A DNA stretch of 64,000 nt from positions 62,001 to 126,000 of the forward strand of contig JBDTRR010000007.1 of NCBI GenBank assembly GCA_039931615.1. The letters run 5' to 3'. The translations under genes and the position numbers were made by a program. The notes under the pieces were generated by a model. It saw only the letters and a list, made by a program, of their open reading frames with translations, made no database searches and was not told the origin of the DNA. This document shows positions 15,731-23,692 of the stretch, in pieces (position 1 is the first letter of the stretch; every line of letters starts with the position of its first letter). This DNA comes from JAHFUI01 sp039931615 (GTDB lineage: Bacteria > Acidobacteriota > Vicinamibacteria > Vicinamibacterales > CAVVIG01).

Positions 15731-16423
15731 TCAGAACCGCACGTACAGCGAAGCCGCCACCGTCGGCGCGATGTGAGCGCGATCGTCAAGCGTGACGGCT
15801 GCCGGCCGGACCAGCGCGCGAACATCGACGCGCACACCAATCTGCTTGAGCCGGCGCTGGCCTGCGGCACGAGACATCAGCGGCAGCTTGACGCCACCGC
15901 CGAGATGGACGACGCGCCCCCGCTGTAACAGCGTCTGGCGTTCATCGAGCTGCTGAAGGTAGCCGCCGCCGGCGGTCGCGAAAGGAACCAGACGGGAACC
16001 GAGCCGGCGCGGCAGATAGATGACCGCGGCGCCCTCGATCATCAGCTGGCCGATCGGTTCCGACGCCGTCGTCGCCGCGCTGTTTTCACTGTCGGCGGTG
16101 ACGCGCGTCGTCAATCGCGGGACGGAGTAGGACGCCGTGACCTCGACGTCGACGGCTGCCGCCACGCGGGCGCCGATGCGCAGCTCGGCGCCGGCCGCCG
16201 ACGTCAGCTCGCTCGATGTCGAGAACAGGCGGAACCGGCTGCCGTCCGCCGCCGTCAGCGTCGCATCGCGCGCCCCGACCGGGGCCGTGCCGGTCCACGC
16301 GGCACCGGCCGCGATCTCGAACCGGCCGGCGATCGGCGCGCCGGCCGTCTGCGCCATCGCCGGTCCCGCGTGCTGCAGGCCGGCACCGAGCAGCAGGACG
16401 ATCAGGCCCTTCGCCTGCCTCAC
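15731..16423 (-). CDS. Signal-peptide outer-membrane beta-barrel-like protein
   Basis: The GTG at 16423 overlaps the TGA of the upstream gene as GTGA, which settles the start and gives 230 residues. A signal peptide (LIVLLLGAGLQHAGPAMAQ) is followed by alternating hydrophobic/polar strands (RFEIAAGAAW, ELRIGARVAAAVDVEVTASYS, FATAGGGYLQQL) and a terminal aromatic residue (ASLYVRF), the usual signal for outer-membrane insertion. No family is recognised. It is the last gene of a three-gene operon with a matrixin and a small exported protein. Confidence 0.7.
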   Translation of the reverse strand: MRQAKGLIVLLLGAGLQHAGPAMAQTAGAPIAGRFEIAAGAAWTGTAPVGARDATLTAADGSRFRLFSTSSELTSAAGAELRIGARVAAAVDVEVTASYSVPRLTTRVTADSENSAATTASEPIGQLMIEGAAVIYLPRRLGSRLVPFATAGGGYLQQLDERQTLLQRGRVVHLGGGVKLPLMSRAAGQRRLKQIGVRVDVRALVRPAAVTLDDRAHIAPTVAASLYVRF

Positions 16424-17457
16424 TTCGGGACGACCTTGATCTCGAGCGGGCCGCTGTCGCCGCCGCGCGGCACGACGACCAGGCGCTCGAAAAACGCCGG
16501 CCGGAACCCGGCGTTCACCGCCAGGTCGAAGAAGCTGTCGACGTCCACATCGTCGAGCGGCTCGACCCGGATGAGGTGCGGCCCCGGCGACAGCCCGGCG
16601 ATCGAGAAGGCGCCGCGATCGTTCAACGAGAAGTTCCCGACCAGCGATCCAGATCCCAGATCGAAGGCCACGAGATGGGCGCCGAACACGCCGCGGCCGT
16701 CCCTGGTCACAGTGCCGGAGATGCTGCCGGTCTTGGCGTCGAAGCCGCCGTCCGGGTAGAGGTTCGAGATCCCGGCCTTGTCGTCGTCCCGGAGCGAGCG
16801 GCCGGAGATGTTTCCCGGCCCGTAGGCAATCGGAAACATTACCGCCTCGGCGGCGATGACGCGGCGGCCGCCTTCCGCCAGCAGTTCGGTTTCGCCCAGC
16901 GCCGAATGGCCGAGGCCGCTCATGTGGCCGATCTCGTGGAGCGCCACCGATTCGAGATCGAATCGGCCGCTCTCCCCCGCCGCTGCCACCGACCAGCGGA
17001 AGGCGGTGTTGAAGAAGATGTCGGACTCGAGCAGTTCGCCGGTCGACAGGTCGACCAGAAAGCTGGTGGAGGCCAGTACGCGATCGAGATCCGGCCGGGC
17101 CAGGAATCCGAGGGTCGACTGACCGTCTTCGTCCAGCGGCAGGGCGCCTGTCGTGCCGACGAACTGATAGGCGATCGACGCGGTCGGCACCCCCTGCCAG
17201 GTGGCAAACGCCCGGCCGACCGCCGACTGGAAGGCGTCCGGCGCCACGCCCGGCGCGCCCTGATCGCTGACGAAATAGCGGACCGGGGCGGCGGGCCACT
17301 TCAGCGGAATCTGGCGGCCGGCGGATTGAATGCCGAACGTCAGATAGGCAGCGACAGGCGCGGCATGCGCCACGACCAGCGCGAGCATGGCAGCCAGGGC
17401 GGCGAGCCGGCGCGTCGGCCGGGATGGCAGCAGGGACCGACAACGGGATGGCCTCAC
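16420..17457 (-). CDS. Secreted matrixin-type zinc metalloprotease with carboxypeptidase-regulatory-like domain
   Basis: The protein has 345 residues and a signal peptide at about 15-37. HEIGHMSGLGHS supplies the three zinc His of the M10/metzincin motif HExxHxxGxxH, and VMFPIAYG is the Met-turn. LRDDDKAGISNLYP is the usual end of the matrixin domain. From about residue 240, GSISGTVTRDGRGVFGAHLVAFD starts a carboxypeptidase-regulatory/CarbopepD_reg-like domain. It starts in an ATGA overlap with the upstream gene and ends in a GTGA overlap with the downstream one. Predicted to be exported; the substrate is unknown. The active site is intact. Confidence 0.85.
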   Translation of the reverse strand: MRPSRCRSLLPSRPTRRLAALAAMLALVVAHAAPVAAYLTFGIQSAGRQIPLKWPAAPVRYFVSDQGAPGVAPDAFQSAVGRAFATWQGVPTASIAYQFVGTTGALPLDEDGQSTLGFLARPDLDRVLASTSFLVDLSTGELLESDIFFNTAFRWSVAAAGESGRFDLESVALHEIGHMSGLGHSALGETELLAEGGRRVIAAEAVMFPIAYGPGNISGRSLRDDDKAGISNLYPDGGFDAKTGSISGTVTRDGRGVFGAHLVAFDLGSGSLVGNFSLNDRGAFSIAGLSPGPHLIRVEPLDDVDVDSFFDLAVNAGFRPAFFERLVVVPRGGDSGPLEIKVVPK

Positions 17458-18008
17458 CGCTGCCCTCCCGCCAGCGCGCGCACGCGCTGCTCGAACGCCG
17501 CCAGCGGCATCGGGACGCGCGAGACGTCGCCCCGGACCACCCGCGACGCGCCGGCGGCCGGCGCGATCAGCGGCGGTGGCGAGACCTTTGCGCCCGATCG
17601 ATTCCCATCCGACGAAATCCGGAAGACGCCCTGGCCGAGACCGAGCAGGTACGGATAGCTCGGACCGCGCCAGCCCAGGAACACCACCACCCGCTCCGCC
17701 GCGGCGAACTGCGGCGCACCCACAAACAGGCTGCGATAGCGGCCCAGCGTGCCGCCCGGCACGATGAACTGGACGGTGCGGCCGAGCGACCCCTTGAGCG
17801 ACGCCTCGACATCGAGGGTCACCACGGTTTCGATCGCGCGGCGGCCGCCGCTCCAGCGCGTGTCGGCCGCCACCACGCGGCCGCGCACGATGGCGCCGGC
17901 ATCACGCGCCAGCTCGCCCAGGTCGGCGGGCACCAGGACCGTGGCGTTGGCGCTCAGGGTGTAGAGAACGAACGCGGTCACCAGAAGCGACAAGCGGGTT
18001 CTATGCAT
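17454..18008 (-). CDS. Small exported protein of the matrixin operon
   Basis: A 184-residue protein with a signal peptide (LLVTAFVLYTLSANATVL). The mature part reads as a small beta-rich domain (AGAIVRGRVVAADTRW, TVVTLDVEASLKGSLG, TVQFIVPGGTLG, RVVVFLGWRG) resembling single-domain proteins often encoded beside secreted matrixins. It has no catalytic motif and no cysteine. The first gene of the operon, it is coupled by ATGA to the protease. A role as partner or propeptide-like inhibitor is only inference. Confidence 0.65.
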   Translation of the reverse strand: MHRTRLSLLVTAFVLYTLSANATVLVPADLGELARDAGAIVRGRVVAADTRWSGGRRAIETVVTLDVEASLKGSLGRTVQFIVPGGTLGRYRSLFVGAPQFAAAERVVVFLGWRGPSYPYLLGLGQGVFRISSDGNRSGAKVSPPPLIAPAAGASRVVRGDVSRVPMPLAAFEQRVRALAGGQR

Positions 18009-18011
18009 AGG

Positions 18012-18096
18012 TCTGCCCCGACACGGCAGGCCTGAAGGCCTGCACTACGACTGAATGCCCCCATCGCGGTCCGGCTGAAGCCGGACACTACGTACG
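18012..18096. repeat. Double-hairpin intergenic repeat, copy 4
   Basis: GCAGGCCTGAAGGCCTGC (18026-18043) and GTCCGGCTGAAGCCGGAC (18069-18086) lie between lpxB and the matrixin operon. Bases 18020-18057 are identical over 38 nt to 57824-57861. ACTACGTA bounds the right side. Confidence 0.88.
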
Positions 18097-18113
18097 TCGC
18101 CGTGACGATCGGG

Positions 18114-19262
18114 TCAAGGAAAGGGGCCGTACCCCTTTTTCACACGTCTGATCACCCCGAGAATCGCCTCGGCCGCGCGCCGGCTGGCGCCAGGACCGCC
18201 AAGCCGCTCACGCACCAACGACAGGCCGCGCCGGATTCGCAGGTGGCGATCGTGATCCGTGAGCATCGAGATCGCCTCTCCAGCGACCGCCGCCGGAGTG
18301 AAGGCCTCCTGGATGAGCTCAGGCACGATCCTTTCGCCCGCGATCAGATTGACCATCCCGAACGTGTCCACCGTCAGCAGCCGCCGGCCGATCAGATAGG
18401 TCAGCGGGGAGACGCGATAGACGATGACCATCGGCGTGTCGTGAAGCGCGCACTGCACGGTCGCGGTCCCCGACGCGGTCACCGCCACGTCGGCTGCCGC
18501 CAGCACCGCGTCGGTTTCACCTTCCACCACCGCCAGGTTCGGTCCCACGGCATCAAACAGACCATCCGCCAGCCCCGGAGCGCGGGCGACGATGAACTGC
18601 GCCTCGGGCAGGCGGACGCGGATGCGGTCTGCCGCGCCGAGGAGATCCGGCAGAATCCGGTGCACTTCATTGGGCCGGCTGCCGGGCAGAATGGCGACCG
18701 TTGGCGCCCCGGGGGTCAAGCGCAGGCGGCGGAGGAACGCCGCCTGGTCTCCGATTGCCGCCAGATCGATCAGCGGGTGCCCGACGAACGACACCGGCAC
18801 GCCGGCGTCGCGATAGAGCTGCTCCTCGAATGGAAAGATGACCAGCACCAGACTGGCAAAGGCGCGGATACTCTTGATCCGCCCTGGCCGCCACGCCCAG
18901 ATCTGGGGGCTGATGTAATAGATGACCGGGATCCCCAGCTTCGCGATGCGGCGGGCCAGCCGGAAATTGAAGTCGGGAAAGTCGATCGCGACCAGCGCGT
19001 CCGGCCTGGCGCGTCTCGCGAATTCGACCAGACGGGCAAGCGTCGCGAACGACTGCGGCAGCTTCCCGATCGCCTCCGTCAAGCCGGTGACAGCGAGGCC
19101 GCGATAGTCGGCAATCAGCTGGCCTCCGGCTGCGGCGAACTGGGGACCGCCGAGGCCGCTGACGGTGACGGCCGGATCCAGACGCCGCAGCTCGTGGGTC
19201 AGCGCGCCCGCATACAGATCGCCGGACGGCTCGCCGCACGACACCAGGAGGCGCGCGCTCAA
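18114..19262 (-). CDS. lpxB: Lipid-A-disaccharide synthase
   Basis: The protein has 382 residues. It condenses UDP-diacylglucosamine with lipid X in lipid A synthesis at the inner membrane. The N-terminal LLVSCGEPSGDLYAG, VAIDFPDFNF, YYISPQIWAW and ILPGSRPNEVHRILP are diagnostic of this GT19 enzyme. A TTG start overlaps the upstream stop as TTGA. The last residues (KKGYGPFP) are encoded by a GGGG/CCCC palindrome that also occurs twice between tlyA and nadK, so the C-terminus has been rewritten by a repeat. Its operon partners are M16 peptidases, not the usual lpxA/fabZ. Confidence 0.95.
   Translation of the reverse strand: MSARLLVSCGEPSGDLYAGALTHELRRLDPAVTVSGLGGPQFAAAGGQLIADYRGLAVTGLTEAIGKLPQSFATLARLVEFARRARPDALVAIDFPDFNFRLARRIAKLGIPVIYYISPQIWAWRPGRIKSIRAFASLVLVIFPFEEQLYRDAGVPVSFVGHPLIDLAAIGDQAAFLRRLRLTPGAPTVAILPGSRPNEVHRILPDLLGAADRIRVRLPEAQFIVARAPGLADGLFDAVGPNLAVVEGETDAVLAAADVAVTASGTATVQCALHDTPMVIVYRVSPLTYLIGRRLLTVDTFGMVNLIAGERIVPELIQEAFTPAAVAGEAISMLTDHDRHLRIRRGLSLVRERLGGPGASRRAAEAILGVIRRVKKGYGPFP
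18120..18140. repeat. AAAGGGG/CCCCTTT palindrome inside lpxB
   Basis: AAAGGGG-CCGTA-CCCCTTT lies within the last codons of lpxB and resembles a hairpin with T-tract. Related copies are at 42229-42249 and 42265-42286. Confidence 0.75.
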
Positions 19263-21523
19263 GGCGCGGGTCGTGTGAAGAGCGCGGGATCGAGGCGGGC
19301 GTTGATGGTGATGGCGGAGACGCGCCGATCGAGAACCGGCTGCCCGCCGCGGCGCACCGTCGCCGCGTAGGCGATCTGCACGCCGTCGACCGGCCGGTAG
19401 TCGCTGAACATTTCCTCGATCAGCGGTCCGCCGGCGCCGCCGGCGACATAGGTCTGCTTGGAGATCAGCCCGGTCTCGGGATTGATGTATAGCACCACCG
19501 GGTCGAGGTCCGTGCCCGATACCTCCAGCGTACGATGCCGCGTCCCGTCGCCGTCTTTGACGTCGGGGAGCAGGCGGGCCCGCAGCGCGCCGCGCTCGGC
19601 GGCCAGCAGCAGCGCGATCACGTCGCGCCGCAGCGTGCTGCGCAGATCGCGCAGCGCCTGGGGCGGCACGTCGTGGACACCCCGGGGGTCGCGGACCCAG
19701 CCGAGCTCGCCGTCGAAGATCTGGACCGAGGGCACGCCCTCCAGCGTCTGTTCAATCCGGACGCGGCTGGGATAGTCGAGGTAGGTCGTCGCGTCGGCCT
19801 GGAGGCCGCCCTCCGTCATGGAGGTCCGGGTGGTCGCCGTGATGCTTTTGATCGCCCGTAGTTTCTGGAGACCGCCCTTCGCGGCAATCGCGCCCTCGAG
19901 CAGGGCGCGCGCGCCGGCACCCTCCTGCGCCGTGATCGGCGGGGCCTGGCCGCGCACCGGTTCCTGGAAGGCGATCGTCCGCAGCCGCGGCTGCGCCGCC
20001 GCTCCAGTCCGGCCGGTCGGACGCTTGAAATCAGCAGTCGTCAGGTCCAGGCTCGGCAGCTCGACCCGCTCGTAGTTGGTGAACCCGACGCCTTTCAAGT
20101 CGTTTTCGAACGCCCCGAGGTTGCCGACCAGCACGACCGACAGCCGGTCCGGCTGCAGATAGGCCCGCGCGACACGCTGGATGTCGGCGACGGTGACGGC
20201 ATTGACGCGCTCGCGAAAGCTCTGGAGATCGTCGATCGGCAGGCCATAGAAGACGACGTTGAGCACCTGCATGGCGATGGCGTCCGGCGTCTCGATTGTC
20301 AGCGGGAAGCTGCCGGTCATGTAGGCCTGGGCATCGGCGAGCTCGCGCTCCCCGACCGGGTCGCGCTGCAGCCGCCAGAACTCGTCGAAAATGACGCGGA
20401 CCACTTCGGCCGTCGCCGCCGACCGCGTATTCGTGCGCGCCAGGAAATCGCCGCTCTCCTTGAGCGTGTCCATGTCGGCCTGGGCGCCGTAGGTCAAGCC
20501 GCGCTGCGTCCGCAGCACGTTGTGCAGACGATTGCTCCCCTCGCCGCCGAGGATGCGGATGGCGAGGTTGATGGCCATGTAATCGGGATGCTTGCGGGCG
20601 ATGCCGACATGGCCGACCCGGACCTCGGTCTGCACCGCGTCCGGCTTGTTCACCACGATCAGCCGCCGCGTCGGCGCCGGCGGCTCGATGAACTTCTCGA
20701 CCGTCACCTCCTTCCGCTCCCAATCGCCGAAGACGGTCCGGACCGTGTCGAAGGCCTCTTCGGCAGTGACGTCGCCGACGACGGCGAGGATGGCGTTGTT
20801 GGGGGCGAAATACCTCTTGTGGAACGCGACGAGATCGTCACGGGTGATGCCGCTGACGCTGTCGGGCGTACCGGTCTGCGGCATGCCGTAGGGATGGAAG
20901 CCGTAGACGAGCCGGTCGAACACCGCGTCGGCGACGTAGTCGGGGTCCTGCAGGCTGACCTGGAGACCCGACAGCACCTGCTGCCGCTGCCGTTCCATCT
21001 CCGCCGGCGCGAACGCCGGATGGCGCGCCATGTCCGACAGCATCCGCATGCCGGCGGCAAAGCTGTCCTTCATGACGACCATGTTCAGGAATGTCAGGTC
21101 CGACCCCGCGCCGGTGCCCATGGCGCCGCCGATCGAATCGATCGCGTCGGCGAGGTCGCTGGCCGACCTGGTCTCCGTGCCCTGATCGAGCAGCGAGGCC
21201 AGCTCATGGACCAGCCCGAGCTTGCCTTTCGGATCCAGCGCGCTGCCGGCGCGGATCAACAGGCGCATGCTGACGGCCGGCTGCTCGTGATGCAGCACCG
21301 CCACCACTTGCAGGCCGTTGGGCAGCGTCTGGATCTGATAGGGCGGAAATTTCACGTCGCGCGCCGCCAGCGGGCGGGGCGGCCGCTCGGACGGCCACGG
21401 GCGTGCCTGCACCTGCGCCTGCGCCGGCAGGGCCGAACCGGCGACAGCCGCCGTCATGACCAGGCCACAGAGCCACGCAGAGCCAGCGAGGCTCCGCCTC
21501 AGACCGAGAAAACACCAGGTCAT
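19259..21523 (-). CDS. M16-family peptidase-like subunit lacking the zinc motif, with C-terminal lipoprotein-sorting-like domain
   Basis: Start ATG at 21523 in an ATGA overlap; 754 residues with a signal peptide ending near ALPAQAQ. Two M16 half-domains follow, but where HxxEH should be there is VHELA (105-109), so this is the non-catalytic partner. From about residue 530 a separate beta-rich domain (AKGGLQKLRAIKSITATTR, TYLDYPSRVRIEQTLEGV) resembles periplasmic lipoprotein-carrier-type folds. Family knowledge: M16B enzymes often act as an active/inactive heterodimer. The active partner is the gene directly upstream and lpxB the gene downstream, each with overlapping ends. Confidence 0.85.
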   Translation of the reverse strand: MTWCFLGLRRSLAGSAWLCGLVMTAAVAGSALPAQAQVQARPWPSERPPRPLAARDVKFPPYQIQTLPNGLQVVAVLHHEQPAVSMRLLIRAGSALDPKGKLGLVHELASLLDQGTETRSASDLADAIDSIGGAMGTGAGSDLTFLNMVVMKDSFAAGMRMLSDMARHPAFAPAEMERQRQQVLSGLQVSLQDPDYVADAVFDRLVYGFHPYGMPQTGTPDSVSGITRDDLVAFHKRYFAPNNAILAVVGDVTAEEAFDTVRTVFGDWERKEVTVEKFIEPPAPTRRLIVVNKPDAVQTEVRVGHVGIARKHPDYMAINLAIRILGGEGSNRLHNVLRTQRGLTYGAQADMDTLKESGDFLARTNTRSAATAEVVRVIFDEFWRLQRDPVGERELADAQAYMTGSFPLTIETPDAIAMQVLNVVFYGLPIDDLQSFRERVNAVTVADIQRVARAYLQPDRLSVVLVGNLGAFENDLKGVGFTNYERVELPSLDLTTADFKRPTGRTGAAAQPRLRTIAFQEPVRGQAPPITAQEGAGARALLEGAIAAKGGLQKLRAIKSITATTRTSMTEGGLQADATTYLDYPSRVRIEQTLEGVPSVQIFDGELGWVRDPRGVHDVPPQALRDLRSTLRRDVIALLLAAERGALRARLLPDVKDGDGTRHRTLEVSGTDLDPVVLYINPETGLISKQTYVAGGAGGPLIEEMFSDYRPVDGVQIAYAATVRRGGQPVLDRRVSAITINARLDPALFTRPAP

Positions 21524-22878
21524 CGGGCACCCCCCTGTCCCGGCAGCAACGTCAACACCACGCGGTTCTCCGGGGTGAAATACGTGCGCGCGGCGCGCTG
21601 GATGTCCGCCGCGGTCAGGTTCTGGAAGATCTCGAACTCGCCGTCGGCCGACTTGATGTCGTTGTGGATGACCAGCGCGTGCGCGAGCTGCATCGCCTTG
21701 TCCTTGTTGGATTCGCGGCCCAGGATGTAGTCGCGCGCGAACTGGTTCTTGGCGCGGGACAGCTCGTGCTCGGTGATCGGCTCGGCTTTCAGCTTCTCGA
21801 ACTCCGCGATCAGCGCGTCGATCGCCTCCTCGGGCCGGTGCCCCGGCTGGATGATGGCGAGTGCGTAGAACAGATTGGGATCCTCGATGATGTTGGCCTC
21901 GCCCGACGCGGCGAGGGCGATCCCCTTCTCGTAGACCAGCGACTTGAAGATCCGCGAGCTCTGACCATCCGACAGCACCTTCGAGGCGATGTGAAGCGGG
22001 TACGAGTCGGGATGGCCGTCGTAGGTGATGTGATACGCGACCACGACCGCCGGCAGCGGCCACGGCTCCTGCAGCGTCACCCGCTTCTCGCGTGTCGACG
22101 GCGGCTCTTTCGGGATGTCACGCGGCACCGGGTTGACGGCTTTCGGCACGCGGCCGAGGTACTGCGTGACCAGCTGCACCGCCTGCGTGGTGTCGAAGTC
22201 GCCGACCAGAGCGAGCGTGGCGTTCTCCGGCACGTAGTAGGTGTTGTAGAAATCGCGGACGTCCTCGATCGACGCCGCCTCGAGATCGGCCATGCTGCCG
22301 ATCGTCGGATGCTTGTACGGATGCACGGAAAAGGCCTGATCGAAGATGATTTCCGACAGCCGGCCATAGGGCTGGTTGTCGACCCGCATCCGCCGCTCTT
22401 CCTTCACCACCTCGCGCTCGTTGGTCAGCGTGTCCTTGTCGATTCGCAGCGTCGCCATGCGATCGGCCTCGAGCCACAACGCCAGCGGCAGGTACTGGGC
22501 CGGCAGCGTTTCCCAGAACACCGTCACGTCGTCCTGCGTGTAGGCGTTGCTCTGACCGCCGATCGACGCGATCATCGAGGTGTGCCCTTCGGGCTCGACG
22601 TTCTTCGATCCCTTGAACATCAGATGCTCGAAGAGGTGGGCGAAACCGGTGCGGCCCGGTTTCTCGTTCCTCGATCCGACGTGAAACCAGAGCTGCAGGT
22701 GGACGATCGGCGTCGAATGGTCTTCCTGGGTGACCAGGGTCAGCCCATTGGCCAGCGTCGTCACCTGGTAATCGAGCTTGGGCGGGCGAATGGCGGCCGT
22801 CACCACGGACGTGGCGCCGTACAGCCCGGCCGTAATCAACGCGAGCAGCGCCAGCATCCGTGACGTTCGATAGGCCAT
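21520..22878 (-). CDS. M16-family zinc peptidase, catalytic subunit
   Basis: The protein has 452 residues with an N-terminal signal or anchor (MLALLALITAGLYGATSVVTA). The inverted zinc motif is intact: HLFEH at 81-85, with the downstream acidic ligand region NEREVVKEERR about 75 residues later. It should work in the periplasm with the inactive subunit encoded next. A GATAAT hexamer (22884-22889) lies 5 nt upstream of the ATG and might give a leaderless start. First gene of the M16-M16-lpxB operon. Confidence 0.9.
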   Translation of the reverse strand: MAYRTSRMLALLALITAGLYGATSVVTAAIRPPKLDYQVTTLANGLTLVTQEDHSTPIVHLQLWFHVGSRNEKPGRTGFAHLFEHLMFKGSKNVEPEGHTSMIASIGGQSNAYTQDDVTVFWETLPAQYLPLALWLEADRMATLRIDKDTLTNEREVVKEERRMRVDNQPYGRLSEIIFDQAFSVHPYKHPTIGSMADLEAASIEDVRDFYNTYYVPENATLALVGDFDTTQAVQLVTQYLGRVPKAVNPVPRDIPKEPPSTREKRVTLQEPWPLPAVVVAYHITYDGHPDSYPLHIASKVLSDGQSSRIFKSLVYEKGIALAASGEANIIEDPNLFYALAIIQPGHRPEEAIDALIAEFEKLKAEPITEHELSRAKNQFARDYILGRESNKDKAMQLAHALVIHNDIKSADGEFEIFQNLTAADIQRAARTYFTPENRVVLTLLPGQGGAR

Positions 22879-22891
22879 GGGTGATTATCGC

Positions 22892-23692
22892 CTATCGGCT
22901 GACCAGCCGGAACCCCGCGATGGCCCAGCGCTGCGCCTGGAAGTCGATCGGATCGGCGTCGACGCGCCGCTCGACGCCGGCAAACAGCTCCAGCGCCCCG
23001 GCGCGGCCGTTGAAGCGCACGCCGGCCTCGGCACGCCCGCCGGTCTGCCGGCCGCGATTGCCGGTCCCGTCGACGCCGTACAAGTCGCCATGGCCGCTCG
23101 CGAACGCCTCGACATGCGGGGCGATGGCGCGGCGGACCGAGAGGTCGAGGTCGGCGGTCCAGCGGTAGTCGACGTTGGAATGGCCGGCCACGACACCGGC
23201 GCCGGCATAGGCGTCGACCCTGACCCCGGCTCCCTCGAAGCGGCGCAAGGCGCGCGCGCCGATGATGTTCCAGGCGACCGGGAACGTCTTGTCCCGGTCG
23301 CTGAGATGCCGCGACACGTGATGGAACACGCCGGCAATTTCCACTCCCGGCACCCGCAGCGACGAGGACGCTTCCAGCACGTAGTACGACTGGTTCGGAT
23401 CGAACGGACGGAGCTGATCGCCGAGGATCGCCTGATAGTCAACCACGATCGACGCCCGTCCGACGACGTAGTCGACCACGTCGAGGTCGCCGCCGAAATG
23501 CGTCTCCCAGGAGAAGCGCGGGTCGTCGATCGCCAGCACGTTGGCCGCCAGGTGGAAATCGTAGCGGGTCAGGAAGTCGGGCGAGGGCGAGGGCGGCGCC
23601 GGCGCCTGGGCGAAGGCCGGGGCGGCGGCGATGACGATCAGGCACGCGACGGTGGCCGCGCGCCTGATCAGCGATCCAGGCGTGTCCGGCAT
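22892..23692 (-). CDS. Signal-peptide outer-membrane-like protein, unknown family
   Basis: The 266 residues carry a signal peptide (ATVACLIVIAAAPAFAQ). The mature part alternates strands and turns: DFHLAANVLAI, ETHFGGDLDVVDYVVGRASIVVDY, YYVLEASSSLRVPG, VEIAGVFHHVSRH, and it ends IAGFRLVSR. This suggests an 8- to 12-strand barrel. Its ATG lies inside the 3' end of lpxD (25-nt overlap in another frame), so translation is probably coupled. No catalytic motif seen. The link with lpxD suggests an envelope role. Confidence 0.65.
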   Translation of the reverse strand: MPDTPGSLIRRAATVACLIVIAAAPAFAQAPAPPSPSPDFLTRYDFHLAANVLAIDDPRFSWETHFGGDLDVVDYVVGRASIVVDYQAILGDQLRPFDPNQSYYVLEASSSLRVPGVEIAGVFHHVSRHLSDRDKTFPVAWNIIGARALRRFEGAGVRVDAYAGAGVVAGHSNVDYRWTADLDLSVRRAIAPHVEAFASGHGDLYGVDGTGNRGRQTGGRAEAGVRFNGRAGALELFAGVERRVDADPIDFQAQRWAIAGFRLVSR

